From assembly GCA_964563925.1 (NCBI GenBank), contig CAZLZD010000001.1, forward strand, positions 145,490-209,489: 64,000 bases of DNA. The letters run 5' to 3'. Below are positions 17,200-28,300 of the stretch, piece by piece. The position numbers were made by a program, and so were the translations under genes. Each line of letters begins with the position of its first letter. Position 1 is the stretch's first letter. Source of the DNA: JAUILA01 sp964563925. Its GTDB lineage: Bacteria; Bacteroidota; Bacteroidia; Cytophagales; Cyclobacteriaceae. The notes beneath the pieces were generated by a model. It saw only the letters and a program-made list of their open reading frames with translations. It was not told the origin of the DNA and searched no databases.

Positions 17200-18213
17200 A
17201 TGAAGAAGGTTAAAAAGTATCTCTGGCTTGCAGCATCCGTATTCCTTCTGTTTTTTATACTGATTGCAGTAAACCAGCTGATAGCCCTTTACGCCAACCT
17301 GACAAGCATAAGTCCGTTGCTGGCCCAGACGGTGACCGCTGTGCTTTCATTGATATTCCTGGCATTTGTTATTTCACCGTTCGTCCTTCTCCTGCGACTT
17401 CCCAGAACCCTGGACATTCCTGAGGAGGAATCTGAGATGGAGGCATACCGGGAGCAGTTGCTGAAGCGGCTGGCGGCCAACCGGCGGATCAGGACAGCCG
17501 GAATCAATGTGCGGGATCCCGAGGGGTTTGAAAAGGCACGAATACTTCTGGACGGCGAAGCAAGGAAGGTGATTGAAAATACTGCGAGCAGTGTATTCCT
17601 GACCACTGCCGTTTCACAGAACGGTAAACTCGATGCGATCACGGTCCTTGTCACTCAGACCCGGATGGTGTGGAAAATAGCCCATATTTACTGGCAGCGT
17701 CCGTCGTTAAAGGATATGCTCACCTTGTATGGTAATGTAGGCGCCACGGCCCTGATTGCTTCCGAAATCGAGGACCTGGATATAACCCGGCAGGTGGAAC
17801 CCATAATTAACTCCCTCCTCAACAGTCCCGGGCGCTCCCTGCCGGTGGTAGGCCATGCGGCACATATAATTACCGACTCCATTCTGGAAGGTTCCACGAA
17901 TGCCTACCTTACCCTGCGGGTCGGGGTAGTGGCACAACGATATTGCGGGCAGGAAGACGTCAGGGACCGGAAAGCAATCCGTTCCAACAGTTATGTTGTG
18001 GCAGCCTCTATGCTACGAAGTATTGTAATGAGGTCATCCGGGCAGGTGGTTTCCAGTATCATGCGGGCCATGAAAAACGCAGGCAAGCGCAGTGTCCGCT
18101 CCGGCATGGATGCCATCAGCAGGGCAGGGGGTAAAGTCCGTGACGGGGTCAGCAATGTGGTGCGCAAAGTGACGGGCAGCCATCCTGAGCCGCCGCGGAT
18201 TTCACCTGATTAA
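17200..18213 (+). CDS. DUF697 (YcjF-like) inner-membrane protein
   Basis: 337 residues. Two adjacent N-terminal transmembrane segments (about 8-33 and 40-66, the second ending in FVLLLRLP) are followed by a charged linker and a DUF697-type domain (about 125-260; SVFLTTAVSQNGKLDAI, then NVGATALIASEIEDLD). DUF697 is often linked to small GTPases or found as YcjF in envelope-stress operons; its biochemical role is unknown. The tail (about 265-337) is basic and Ser/Gly-rich. It follows the permeases by 50 bases and may be read with them. The stop interlocks with that of the convergent PorP gene in TTAA. Confidence 0.8.
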   Translation: MKKVKKYLWLAASVFLLFFILIAVNQLIALYANLTSISPLLAQTVTAVLSLIFLAFVISPFVLLLRLPRTLDIPEEESEMEAYREQLLKRLAANRRIRTAGINVRDPEGFEKARILLDGEARKVIENTASSVFLTTAVSQNGKLDAITVLVTQTRMVWKIAHIYWQRPSLKDMLTLYGNVGATALIASEIEDLDITRQVEPIINSLLNSPGRSLPVVGHAAHIITDSILEGSTNAYLTLRVGVVAQRYCGQEDVRDRKAIRSNSYVVAASMLRSIVMRSSGQVVSSIMRAMKNAGKRSVRSGMDAISRAGGKVRDGVSNVVRKVTGSHPEPPRISPD

Positions 18214-19151
18214 TGTTCGTAGAAACTGGGACATTCCACGTTTCCATGAAATTTGCGAATTCTCACGCGGTAATTAAGCATAAATTCATGCGTCCCCTTG
18301 GAGAACTGGTTCAGGTCTGAGGTAGTCCAGTCGTATGAATAGCCAAAATGAAACTGATCACTGAGCTTCAGGCTCATGTAGGTGATAATGGCATCAATAT
18401 TCCGGTATGACACACCCAGGCTGAATACATCATTGAGGATCATGTCCATGTTAATATCCATGCTGAGTGGCTGTCCTTCCTGGGTCCGCAGGAGAATGCT
18501 TGGGTGGAAAACGGCCGTTTTCATTCGGTTAAGCGGCAGAAATGCACCTGCGTTCAGGTAGTAATACCTGGCCTCCTTGATTTCGGTAAATACCGTTTCA
18601 AGATTATTTTCCACTTTGCTGTTGAGCAGGAACGGAATTGAAAATCCCGCATAGAATTTCTTGGTCTGATAGTAGACCCCCGTGCCAAAATTAGGGCGTA
18701 CCTTATTGTTGAAACTGACAAAGGATCCGTCGTTGAAATCATCCAGGTTCAGGGCGCTGTAGTCTGCAGAAACAAGGCTGAATCCGGCCTGAAGCCCGAA
18801 CGAAAGGCGGGCGTTTTCAGTGCGGATACTGTACGAATACATCCCGAACATGCTGGTATTGGAATAGCTACCGATCTTATCATTTGTGATCAGGAAACCC
18901 ATTCCCACACTCGGTCGGCCAAGTGTTGTGTGCATGCTTAATGAAGCCGTTTTAGGGGCTCCGTCGAGGTTCACCCACTGGTTTCTGAACATCGCAGTAG
19001 CACTCAGCTGGATATGGCTTCCCGCATAGGCAGGGTTTATTACCAGCGGATTAAACAGATACTGTGAGTAAACCGGGTATTGCTGGCCTTGAGCTTGCTG
19101 GGTGAAAAAATAAGCGCACCCGAATAGAATAAAAAATAAGGCTCTCTTCAT
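18210..19151 (-). CDS. PorP/SprF family type IX secretion outer-membrane protein
   Basis: 313 residues. It has a signal peptide (about 1-22, ending AQGQ), then the PorP/SprF hallmark QYPVYSQYLFNPLVINPAYAG and a beta barrel of amphipathic strands. Known members such as F. johnsoniae SprF help deliver or tether a partner cargo that has a type B sorting domain. It is the last gene of a four-gene operon; its ATG overlaps the stop of the 2047-residue cargo gene (TAATG), which points to that protein as its partner. It lacks the extra C-terminal domain of the operon's first PorP protein. Confidence 0.93.
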   Translation of the reverse strand: MKRALFFILFGCAYFFTQQAQGQQYPVYSQYLFNPLVINPAYAGSHIQLSATAMFRNQWVNLDGAPKTASLSMHTTLGRPSVGMGFLITNDKIGSYSNTSMFGMYSYSIRTENARLSFGLQAGFSLVSADYSALNLDDFNDGSFVSFNNKVRPNFGTGVYYQTKKFYAGFSIPFLLNSKVENNLETVFTEIKEARYYYLNAGAFLPLNRMKTAVFHPSILLRTQEGQPLSMDINMDMILNDVFSLGVSYRNIDAIITYMSLKLSDQFHFGYSYDWTTSDLNQFSKGTHEFMLNYRVRIRKFHGNVECPSFYEH

Positions 19152-22100
19152 TATTGTACAATTTCAAGGTAACCCGCTATGGGTTTGCTTCCGTCTCGTT
19201 TATCAATTACAAAATAATACGTACCATCGGGCAGTCCCTGACCCATCAGGCTGATACCACGGTTAGAGGTTCCATCAAAAAACCTGGTGGCATTGTCATA
19301 CCCTTCCATTTCATATACCAGGGTACCGGCACGGTTAAATATCTTGACCGAGTTTTCAGGATAATCCGTAATACAACCGATCTTGAAATAATCATTGATA
19401 TTGTCACCGTTTCTGGATACCCCGTTGAAGGCTTCAATATCTGAAATCAGTTCAACGGTTTCAGTGATACTGCAACCCATCAATGAGGTAATAGTAACCT
19501 CATAGGTTCCAGCCGGGACTTCACTGAGGTTAGGTCCGAAGTAACGTGTACCATCCTGGGCTGTCCAGATAATCTCCCCGATTTCAACATCATTGGTAGG
19601 GATGATCGCAACAAAACCATTCTCCGAGTCACAATTCGGCGAAGTGATCTGGAATTCAATAGCCGGGTATTCCAGGCTTTCAAGGACTTCAACCGTAGCC
19701 GGACCGACTACACATCCGGTGATCCTGCTGGTGGCGATAACGGTATAGAACCCGGAAGGAATACCGGCCCAGATTTCCCCGGTAAAATCAGGGGTTCCGC
19801 TCACCTGGTCTCCGACATACCAGTCGAAAATATAATCCTGCGTATTGCCTTCGACGTTTGCGGCAATGACCCCATTATTCTCGATACAGCTGGTCTGATG
19901 CTGGAGTACAAAAGCCGTAATCGGCGGCAACTCCTGCTGGATCTGTGGTATGGTGACCTGCGCGATGCCTTCACAAAGTGAAATGTTATCGATAGCACGA
20001 ACCGTATAGGTGATTGCCTTCATCCCGAAGAATTCACTTCCCACGTAAACGGGCGTTCCGGCGATCACATCTCCTTCATACCATTCAAAGGTATAGCCCA
20101 CATACTCACCGTTCACGGTGGCACGGGCCACTCCATCGGCCAGGGAGTCTTCACAGGCAATATTACCGGCGAGGATCTCGGTCATGATTTCCGGATAGAT
20201 CTGATCCGATAAGATGCTGAGCGTCGAATCCGCGGTACAGAATGCATCTGACTGATCCACCGCTGTGATGGTATAATCACCCATTCCGACGCCGCTGACA
20301 TTCTTGCCTGTATAGGCGGTACCATTCGGACCGGTCCAGTTGTAGTTATAATTATTACTGAATCCGGAAGTGACGGTTGCGAAGAGGGTTCCGTCAGGAT
20401 TAAGGTCATCACAACTTGTTACCGGTGTTACTGAAGCGGTAAGGCGAATTGGAACAATCTCCCTGATCAGTTCGTACGTCACATCGGTACGACATTGTGT
20501 ATCCCTGTTGATCGCCTGTATATTGTACGCCTTCTGATCGCCGGTAAAATTACCTACAATGGTCAGGTCGTCAACCCGGGTCTGGTTGGCGCCGGCAGCA
20601 ACCACTGTCCCGCTCTGGTTGTCTTCCCTCCAGATGATGTCATACCCCGAGGGCGCATTGCCCAGTACCTGGATCTCCAGGAATCCTGTCAGGTTGACAT
20701 CCTGGAGACACCGTGTCGGATTCTCAAATGCCGTCAATTGAATTTGCGGATCATTGAGTGTCTGATCATCTATGGTGAACTCACGGGTGACACCACATCC
20801 GTTGGAGGCATTGAAAATACGTACAAAATAGGTTCCGGCCGCCAGGTTGGCAATGGAAGTACCTGTACCGATCACGGTACCGGAAGCGTCACTCCACTCA
20901 TAGGTATAACCGCCGACGGCAACCCCCTCATCCATGGCCTGTGCGGTGGCACTGCCCGGGTTCAGGTTACCGGCCATATCACAGGAAGTGATGTGCATCG
21001 GAGTGACATCCACTGAAAGTATGGGTGCATCATTCTGAATGGCAACCGACAGAATATTCTCACAACCTATCGCATTCGTTACCCTGACCGAATAAACTCC
21101 GCCTGAAAGTCCCTCAGCCCGCAATCCGCCGCTGGCAACAGCACCAACGGTGGTGCCCAGGGAGGGCGCGGTAGCCGGATTCTGTCCTTCAAACCACTCA
21201 ATGGTATAGTTGCCCGCCGGGGCACCGCCATCAATGGTAATTTCTGCAAATCCGTTAAACGGACTGCCGGTACAGGCGGTATTGTCCGCCGTGTTGTTCA
21301 CAGCAAGGACAGGTCCGCTCGCAGTTGAGCCGATGGTGGCAGTCTGGGGAATTGAGCGACAGTCGTTAAAGCCCGGGGCCGTATTGATTGCCACAACCGT
21401 ATAATCTCCAGGTGCATAGGTCGAAGCGGATGCATAGCCGGTTTGCCCGGTGGAGCCATTGATGGTTTCCACGGGTGTGCCGGTGGCGTTCGCTCCTTCG
21501 TATATTTCCAGGGTGAAGTCCGATTCATCCAGTCCTTTGGTATCGAGGGTCAGGTTAAGGCTTCCGTTGACCGGCTCACACTGGGTGGCATCCACTGGAG
21601 TGACCGCCACTTCATGAAGCGAGACGAATTCAAGGGTAAACGAACTGATGGATGAACATCCGCTGACCGGGTCAATAGCCTCCACACTGTACAGTCCGGC
21701 AGAAATATTGGTCAGGGTACTGGTGAATACATCCGTTTCTGTAAGAAGCGGGGCACCGCTGAACGGTTCATTGCCTTCGTACCAGTTCACAATGAAACCC
21801 TGGGTATTGCCGGCCTGTGAGATTTGTACCTCCAGGCTTCCGAAACTGTTACAGTCGGAAGGAGGGATCTCGTTTACCTTGACCTGGGTAATATCAATAC
21901 CCGGCGTGTTATTGCTTACAGTGACCGTACGTGACGTTCCCACATCACAGCCGGTGGCATTATTCGTGGCAAAAACCGTGTAGGTACCCGGTTCAAGGTC
22001 AGTAAGAACCGGTCCGGTTTCCGAATAATCAGGCGATGCCTTCACCTGGTTTCCGTCGTACCAGAAAAAGGTGTAATCCGATACATCACCTGAGCTTACA

Positions 22101-25100
22101 GTAGCTGTGACCGATCCGTCAAATGGCGAACAACCGGTAGCATCCTGAGGGGTGGCTGTTAATTGAGGGATCACAATATTCTGGGTGACCGTAATTTCAG
22201 CGGTATCGAAACAGCCGGTCGCGATATCGGTCAGTTTGACCGTGTATACGCCGGGTCCGATGCCGGTAATTTCCTCTCCCTCACCCACCTTATTGGCGGA
22301 AAGGGTGTTTTGTCCGCTAAACCACTCCACCAGGAAATCAGCAGGATCTCCGGTGAATTCTACGGAGGCTGACCCGTTGATCAGGGAAGGGTCACAGGCT
22401 GACTGGGGAATGGAACTCACATTATCAATGACCGGGGGAATACTCTGGTTGATCACAAAGGTTGTGTCCCAGGTACATTTTTCGTTGCGATCCTCGGTCT
22501 GAAGGGTATAAGTTCCAGCGGGAAGTCCGGTTACAGACGCACCCACAAAATCGGCGGTAGGTTTAACCGACGGGCCAATATACCAGCGGAAATGAGCCGT
22601 ATTGGTGGCTCCGCTTACCGAGGCGCTGACACTTCCTGAATTGGTATCCGAACAGATTATGTCATTTACAATAAGGTCTGCGACCGGTTTTTCAGACAGA
22701 TCCGGAACCTCAGCACTCACTACTGTAATACACCCGGTTTTCTTCTCAGTCACCAGAACGGTATATACAATAGGCTCAAGGTCCGCGGCAATGTGTGATT
22801 TACTGATAATTTCACCGGTAGTCGTATTATTACCGACATACCATTCATAGGTGTATTTACCGACAGGTTCGCCACCATCAGCAATGACTCGCAGCTTTCC
22901 GTTCGGGTTTTTACAATTGGTATAAGGTCGTTCCACAACGATCTCCGCACTCAGGTCTGAGGGAACCTCATTAACCTGAACGGTCGCCGGTTCTGAGGAA
23001 CATCCTGCCGTTTTATGGGTGGCGATGACCGTGTAGGTACCAGCCGGCAGGTTATTATAGGTCGCGCCGCTGAATACCGGTGAACCACTGACATCCGTGC
23101 CATTGTACCAGTCAAAAATGTAATCGGCGGTCATTTCATTGCCATTGATCAGCCTGAATGCTCGTGCGGATCCGTTAGGAGGCGCTGTCGAGCCAAAACA
23201 CAGGGTGTTGTCGGTGACCACCGTGTTGAGTGTAAACGGGAGGGGTGTGATATCTATGGTGGTGATATTGTTGAAATAATCACACTCCAGAAAATCAGTA
23301 TTTGGCAGGCTGATCGGGGTCGGAATGGTTGACCCGTCGTCATTCAGTACCAGGTACAGGGTAAAGGCCGAACCAGGACCGGTGATGGTCAGGTTTGATA
23401 CATCCAGGGTATCACCCGGTTCAAGCCCGTTGACTGTGAAATATTCGGTTTCAAGGTAGGTAGCCCCGGCCTGGGTCGGGTCGCCGTTATAAAACGAAAT
23501 GGGCACATTCCCTGCAAGACCGGCATCGCCGGTATTTACGATGGAGAATGACAGGTTAAAATCCCGGTCAGGACACGTGGGTGAGGAGGCCGAAAGATTT
23601 GCCTGTACGAATGCGATATCCGGTGCCACATAGGTGGGACACCCGTCAGAATTCATGAAAGGCGCCTGGTTAAGGAAATTGTTAAGCGGGCGATTAGCTC
23701 CCTGGGTACATGAACCCGATGACCATACCAGGTGGTGTTTTTGAATATTTGTCGGGATCGTCAGGTCATCGTTGACATTGACATTAAAATACCCGTGCTG
23801 GTTCCATACCCTGCGTGCCGGCACCCAGGGTTCTGAATTTGATTTAAATACCCGGATGTGGGAATATCTCGAGTAACCCAGATCACAGAAATTATCCCAT
23901 GATGCCACGTCGTCAAAACCACAGGGCACACAAATTTCTGTAGAGCCGTCGGCATCTACGTCGGCAACGATGGGGTATTCCCGGTTGGTCCTGGAGACAC
24001 ATCGCTGCTGGTTGTAAATGGATCCGTCGGCACCATTAATAATATAAATATACTGCTCATCGCGGTACACCACTTCTGAGCTGCCGTCACCGTTAAAATC
24101 GAAAAGGGTGCATCCGGTATACCCCGAGGTTTCTTCATTGATGACAACCCTCCAAAGGAGATTGAAATTTTCGTCAAGGGCATACAGGTAGCGCCCTGAT
24201 ACAAAGGAGGCATTGAGTTGGCCGTCGCCGTCAAGATCGGCTATATTGATCCTGCCCGTTCCATTTACCCATCCATTCTCATAATACTGATCCGGCCCGT
24301 TATTTGAACAGGACAGCTTGAGGGTAAGATTAGGAATGGGGTCAATGAACTTTGTGACATTGTTGTTCTGAACATCCCAGAAGTATACCGTGGTGTTATT
24401 ATTCTTGCTTCCGTCAGAGCCCACGGTGATGACATCAAGGTATCCGTCCAGGTTATAATCAGCCACAGAGGTGGCATCGTTATTACTTCTGCGGTAATAA
24501 TCAGGGATGCGCGCCCGTTCGGTAAGGGAGCCGGAGTTGTCTGAGCCGTTACCAAGGTTTACCGAATAGATGATTCCCCCCACAATAAGCTCAAGGTCAG
24601 GTCCGTCCAGAATGTCGACTGCCACAGGTCCGGCATTATAATCATCCCAGTTATTGCCATACACGATACGCGTACCGGTTTTGGCATCCCGGATTTCATT
24701 CCGCAGGTAAAGCTCTACGTTTCCGTCCCGGTTGAAATCGGCAAGTCCGTAGTTCCCCGGATCGTCTATAATTTGTTCACGCCATAATTCATTAAGCTGA
24801 CAATCATAGGCTATGATGTAATCAGCCCCGCCGGCACGACCCCAAAAGAATATCTCGGCACAATTATCATCATCCAGGTTTCCGATGGCTGCTTCCCAGC
24901 GCGGGTCCCAGTCCACACTCTTACTGAATTTAATACTGCCGTCGTTTCCGTTGAGGATGTAAATCCGGTCGTTGTACCGGTTGTTGGAAATGATCTCAGG
25001 AATTCCGTCACGGTCCAGGTCGCCAATGGCGATCCGGCCCAGGTGGTTGGTCGTTTCATCGGGGGTACTGAAATCCAGGGTCATGGTAAACTGCGGAAAG

Positions 25101-25294
25101 CTGCTTGGTGTTACCTCACAATCAGAGTCATTACCAATAAAACTGCCCTGGCAAGATGTATCTGCAGAGCATTCTCCGTCAAAACAGTCTATAAACCCAT
25201 CACCATCATTATCGATGCCGTCATTACAGATTTCCTGTGCGGCAGCAACGAAGCCAGAGAGCAGGAACGTAAGTATTAGTATAGTGTAGCGCAT
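19151..25294 (-). CDS. Giant surface protein: FG-GAP, about 14 SprB-like repeats, T9SS type B sorting domain
   Basis: 2047 residues from the ATG at 25294, chosen because MRYTILILTFLLSGFVAAAQ is a clear signal peptide; an in-frame ATG at 25381 overlaps the previous stop (TAATG) and would bury the signal behind 29 residues. After the signal comes a Cys/Asp-rich metal-binding-like block (NDGIDNDGDGFIDCFDG), then at least six FG-GAP/VCBS calcium-type units (DLDRDGIPE, DFNRDGNVE, DYNLDGYLD, DLDGDGQLN, DFNGDGSSE, DVDADGSTE), a CARDB-like domain (about 620-750) and about 14 Ig-like repeats of 90-100 residues, each with a WY-x-G strand and a GxYTV-x-A-x(5-7)-GC end. The final 90 residues match the type B sorting domain (NGDNINDYF, YPENSVKIFNRAG, LPDGTYYFVI). 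Probably an adhesin. Confidence 0.93.
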   Translation of the reverse strand: MRYTILILTFLLSGFVAAAQEICNDGIDNDGDGFIDCFDGECSADTSCQGSFIGNDSDCEVTPSSFPQFTMTLDFSTPDETTNHLGRIAIGDLDRDGIPEIISNNRYNDRIYILNGNDGSIKFSKSVDWDPRWEAAIGNLDDDNCAEIFFWGRAGGADYIIAYDCQLNELWREQIIDDPGNYGLADFNRDGNVELYLRNEIRDAKTGTRIVYGNNWDDYNAGPVAVDILDGPDLELIVGGIIYSVNLGNGSDNSGSLTERARIPDYYRRSNNDATSVADYNLDGYLDVITVGSDGSKNNNTTVYFWDVQNNNVTKFIDPIPNLTLKLSCSNNGPDQYYENGWVNGTGRINIADLDGDGQLNASFVSGRYLYALDENFNLLWRVVINEETSGYTGCTLFDFNGDGSSEVVYRDEQYIYIINGADGSIYNQQRCVSRTNREYPIVADVDADGSTEICVPCGFDDVASWDNFCDLGYSRYSHIRVFKSNSEPWVPARRVWNQHGYFNVNVNDDLTIPTNIQKHHLVWSSGSCTQGANRPLNNFLNQAPFMNSDGCPTYVAPDIAFVQANLSASSPTCPDRDFNLSFSIVNTGDAGLAGNVPISFYNGDPTQAGATYLETEYFTVNGLEPGDTLDVSNLTITGPGSAFTLYLVLNDDGSTIPTPISLPNTDFLECDYFNNITTIDITPLPFTLNTVVTDNTLCFGSTAPPNGSARAFRLINGNEMTADYIFDWYNGTDVSGSPVFSGATYNNLPAGTYTVIATHKTAGCSSEPATVQVNEVPSDLSAEIVVERPYTNCKNPNGKLRVIADGGEPVGKYTYEWYVGNNTTTGEIISKSHIAADLEPIVYTVLVTEKKTGCITVVSAEVPDLSEKPVADLIVNDIICSDTNSGSVSASVSGATNTAHFRWYIGPSVKPTADFVGASVTGLPAGTYTLQTEDRNEKCTWDTTFVINQSIPPVIDNVSSIPQSACDPSLINGSASVEFTGDPADFLVEWFSGQNTLSANKVGEGEEITGIGPGVYTVKLTDIATGCFDTAEITVTQNIVIPQLTATPQDATGCSPFDGSVTATVSSGDVSDYTFFWYDGNQVKASPDYSETGPVLTDLEPGTYTVFATNNATGCDVGTSRTVTVSNNTPGIDITQVKVNEIPPSDCNSFGSLEVQISQAGNTQGFIVNWYEGNEPFSGAPLLTETDVFTSTLTNISAGLYSVEAIDPVSGCSSISSFTLEFVSLHEVAVTPVDATQCEPVNGSLNLTLDTKGLDESDFTLEIYEGANATGTPVETINGSTGQTGYASASTYAPGDYTVVAINTAPGFNDCRSIPQTATIGSTASGPVLAVNNTADNTACTGSPFNGFAEITIDGGAPAGNYTIEWFEGQNPATAPSLGTTVGAVASGGLRAEGLSGGVYSVRVTNAIGCENILSVAIQNDAPILSVDVTPMHITSCDMAGNLNPGSATAQAMDEGVAVGGYTYEWSDASGTVIGTGTSIANLAAGTYFVRIFNASNGCGVTREFTIDDQTLNDPQIQLTAFENPTRCLQDVNLTGFLEIQVLGNAPSGYDIIWREDNQSGTVVAAGANQTRVDDLTIVGNFTGDQKAYNIQAINRDTQCRTDVTYELIREIVPIRLTASVTPVTSCDDLNPDGTLFATVTSGFSNNYNYNWTGPNGTAYTGKNVSGVGMGDYTITAVDQSDAFCTADSTLSILSDQIYPEIMTEILAGNIACEDSLADGVARATVNGEYVGYTFEWYEGDVIAGTPVYVGSEFFGMKAITYTVRAIDNISLCEGIAQVTIPQIQQELPPITAFVLQHQTSCIENNGVIAANVEGNTQDYIFDWYVGDQVSGTPDFTGEIWAGIPSGFYTVIATSRITGCVVGPATVEVLESLEYPAIEFQITSPNCDSENGFVAIIPTNDVEIGEIIWTAQDGTRYFGPNLSEVPAGTYEVTITSLMGCSITETVELISDIEAFNGVSRNGDNINDYFKIGCITDYPENSVKIFNRAGTLVYEMEGYDNATRFFDGTSNRGISLMGQGLPDGTYYFVIDKRDGSKPIAGYLEIVQ

Positions 25295-25380
25295 ACCGTA
25301 GTTCTTATAATCATCCAATCCTTTATATGCTCCGGATAGACCGATGTAACTAGATGTGTAAGTTTTTGACGAAAATTGCA

Positions 25381-28300
25381 TTAGTTTCTGAGCAGAGTTA
25401 CAGTTCCTGACTTTACAGCGCCGGTGCCCTCACATTCAATGATGTAATAATAGGCTCCGTCGGGTACTTCCTGGCCTGAACCGGTGGTTCCGTCCCAGTT
25501 ATTCTGGTATGAGGTTGATTCATATATGATATTTCCGGTCTGGTCGAATATTTTGACACCACATTGCGGATACTCCTCAATTCCTTCAATGATCCACACG
25601 GGGTTGATCATGTCGTCTTTATCCGGACTGAAAAAGTTTCGCGGGAACAGGTAATTGCCGATCAGGTCGCCGCTGACCGTGACCAGTACTTCACCTGAGG
25701 CGGTACAACCTGTGTCAGTGGTGCCTTCCACCCGGAAAAGGGTGGATTCCTGAACCGTGGCAACCGGGTTGGCTATCGAAGGGTCTGATAAAAATTCAGC
25801 CGGGGTCCAGGAGTAATCCATAAGACCTGTTGCCGTTAGCTGGACGGGATCACCCGGTGCGGTGAGCTGCGGATTGGCAGTTACATTCACATTAGGGATT
25901 CCGTTAACTGTCACATCTATGCCATTGATTCCTTCACAACCGCCAGCTTCCGTAACCCTGACTGTATAGGTTCCCGACTCATCGACCACGATGGTCGGGG
26001 TGGTTTCCCCGGTTGACCAGGCATAGGTGTCAAAGGACTGCGTCAGGGCCAGTGTCAGGGACTGACCTTCGCACAATACCGTATTAGTATTGGAAAATTC
26101 AACGGTCAGTCCGGAAGTAATGTCAATGGATTTGACGATCTGATCCTGGCAGGTGGCATCCCCGTAATTCACCGTAAGGGTCACCTGGAAGGTACCTGTC
26201 GAGGTATATATGTGTGTCGGTGATACCTCCGTACTTGTGTTTCCGTCCCCGAAGTCCCAGAACCAGGAGGCAGTCCCGGAGGTTACCGACTGGTCGGTAA
26301 AGGCTACTTCAGCATTGGCACAGGCTGTAGCCGGCAAATCAAACTGGGCGGAAGGCGGGCTCACAAAATTTATCTGAAGGGCTTCGGTATCCACTGGAGG
26401 ACAGCTGCCCAGGGTATTGGTGGCCTGCACGTAATAGCTTCCGTTCTGCGTGACGGAAAGAGTATTTGAGGTTGCTCCGCTGATGGCTCCATTCTGGTCA
26501 AACCATTGATAGGTGTAGCCAGCTTCATCCGGTGAAATGCTCAGCTGTGCCGTTTCGCCCTGGCAAAAACTGGTCGTACCGGAGGCTGAGATTACGCTGA
26601 ATTCAGGAACCGGATTGGATTCCACCACGATACTTGTCGTTTCGATAAGACAGGTACCTGCATAAACGTTCAGGTAATAGCGACCGGCATTTTCAGCGGC
26701 AAAATTTGTTACGCTCACCTGGCGGCCTGTCTGAAAATAGCCTGCCGGACCTGTCCATTCGTAGGTGGTGGCGCCAATGTCGTTGGATTCCAGGTTGAGG
26801 GTTTGTCCGTAACAGACCGGACTGTTGGCCGAAATCACGGCAGGAGACAGGGATGTTGCCGAAGTGACATTTACCGTCACGGCGTTGGAAGTCTCACTGC
26901 ACCCGTTTGCCTCATTTATTATTACTGTATAATCGCCGTTATTGCCGGCGTCAATAAAATTATCCGTTCCTGACTGTACGGTGGCCCCGTCGAGCTGCCA
27001 GGTATATGTGGCCGAAGGTACTTTCTGAACGGTTAGGCGCACTGTATTCCCTGCGCACAGAGCGAACGGTCCGGCCGGCATAATTTCAGGCTGATAACAT
27101 TTCTGATTCAGGAGAACAGAGATTTTCGAGGCCGGAATGCCGTTTGCCACATCGTCAACACTGGTGAAGACCACGTCCGGTTTACCATCCATATTGACAT
27201 CAGCCAGCCTGATATTAAGGTTAATGAAGGACACGGGGATGCTGATCGGGTCGAAGGTTCCTCCACCGCCGGTGGCATGCAGTAATGCTACCTGCAGGTC
27301 TGCTCCCGTTTTTGCCACGCCTATGTCTTCCATTCCATCCCCATCTAGGTCGCCGGATCCGATACCCCAGGGGCGCTGGCCTACCCCAAAAAACACTGCT
27401 CCGCTGAAGGAGGGGACGCCGCCCTGGGTGGAGGTGGTATTACCAAAACCGGAGACCACCCCGTTTGTAAAGAGTGTACCGGCAAAATCAGGGCGCCTGT
27501 CATTGTTGAAATCTGAAGCAACAATATTGAAGAGCGCACCGGTGGCCGAATAGGGACGAAATTCTGCAAAATTGAAACTACCCGATGAAGAGGAGTTGGT
27601 GGCAATAAAATAACCCCCGTTATCCGTAAGGAACTGGGTCACCAGGATATCCGGGCGTTTATCCTGGTTGAGGTCAATTACTTCGAGTCCGGCGGTGGTT
27701 GTGGCTCCCGGGACGTTGAGGGTCAGTGGGGTAGTGTTAAATGAAACGGCACCGGTGCTGGTATTCCGAAGAATATGCACCCGGGGCTGCCGCTGGTCGG
27801 TGATAATCAGTTCGGGGCGTCCGTCCAGGTTGAGGTCCTGTATCTTAATTCGTTTGGTTGAGCTTCCGGTAATGGTGAAGCTGAGAATCCCCAGCGACAG
27901 GCTGCCCGGTACACTGTTATTGATTAGTACAAATACCCGCGATCCGTCATTCCCTTCCGAAAAAACAACTTCGGGTTTTCCATCGCCGTTCAAATCGCCG
28001 CACGTTGCATTCAGTGTGCTGGCTCCAATATTTAAGGAGGTACGGACAAAACTAAGGGCAGCCGGGGTGCTGTTATTCCTAAGGATATCCACTGTATTGC
28101 CTGAGCTGCTCGTACTGACCACGTCAGGCTTACTGTCACCATCCAGGTCACAGAGGCAAAAATCAAAGAGTCCGCTGGAAACCTGCAGGTCGGTCTGGGT
28201 CGAAAAATCAGAAGCCTGCAGACCGGGTACTCCTCCAAATGAAGGAAGGAACTTAAGCCGTGAAAACCCGGTGAGTCCGGTTCCCGGGTTGGTGACCGTG

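Noticed and set aside
25295..25381. Earlier ATG for the 2047-residue protein
   Set aside because: Would put 29 residues before a clear signal peptide. It may be used only for coupling of translation.
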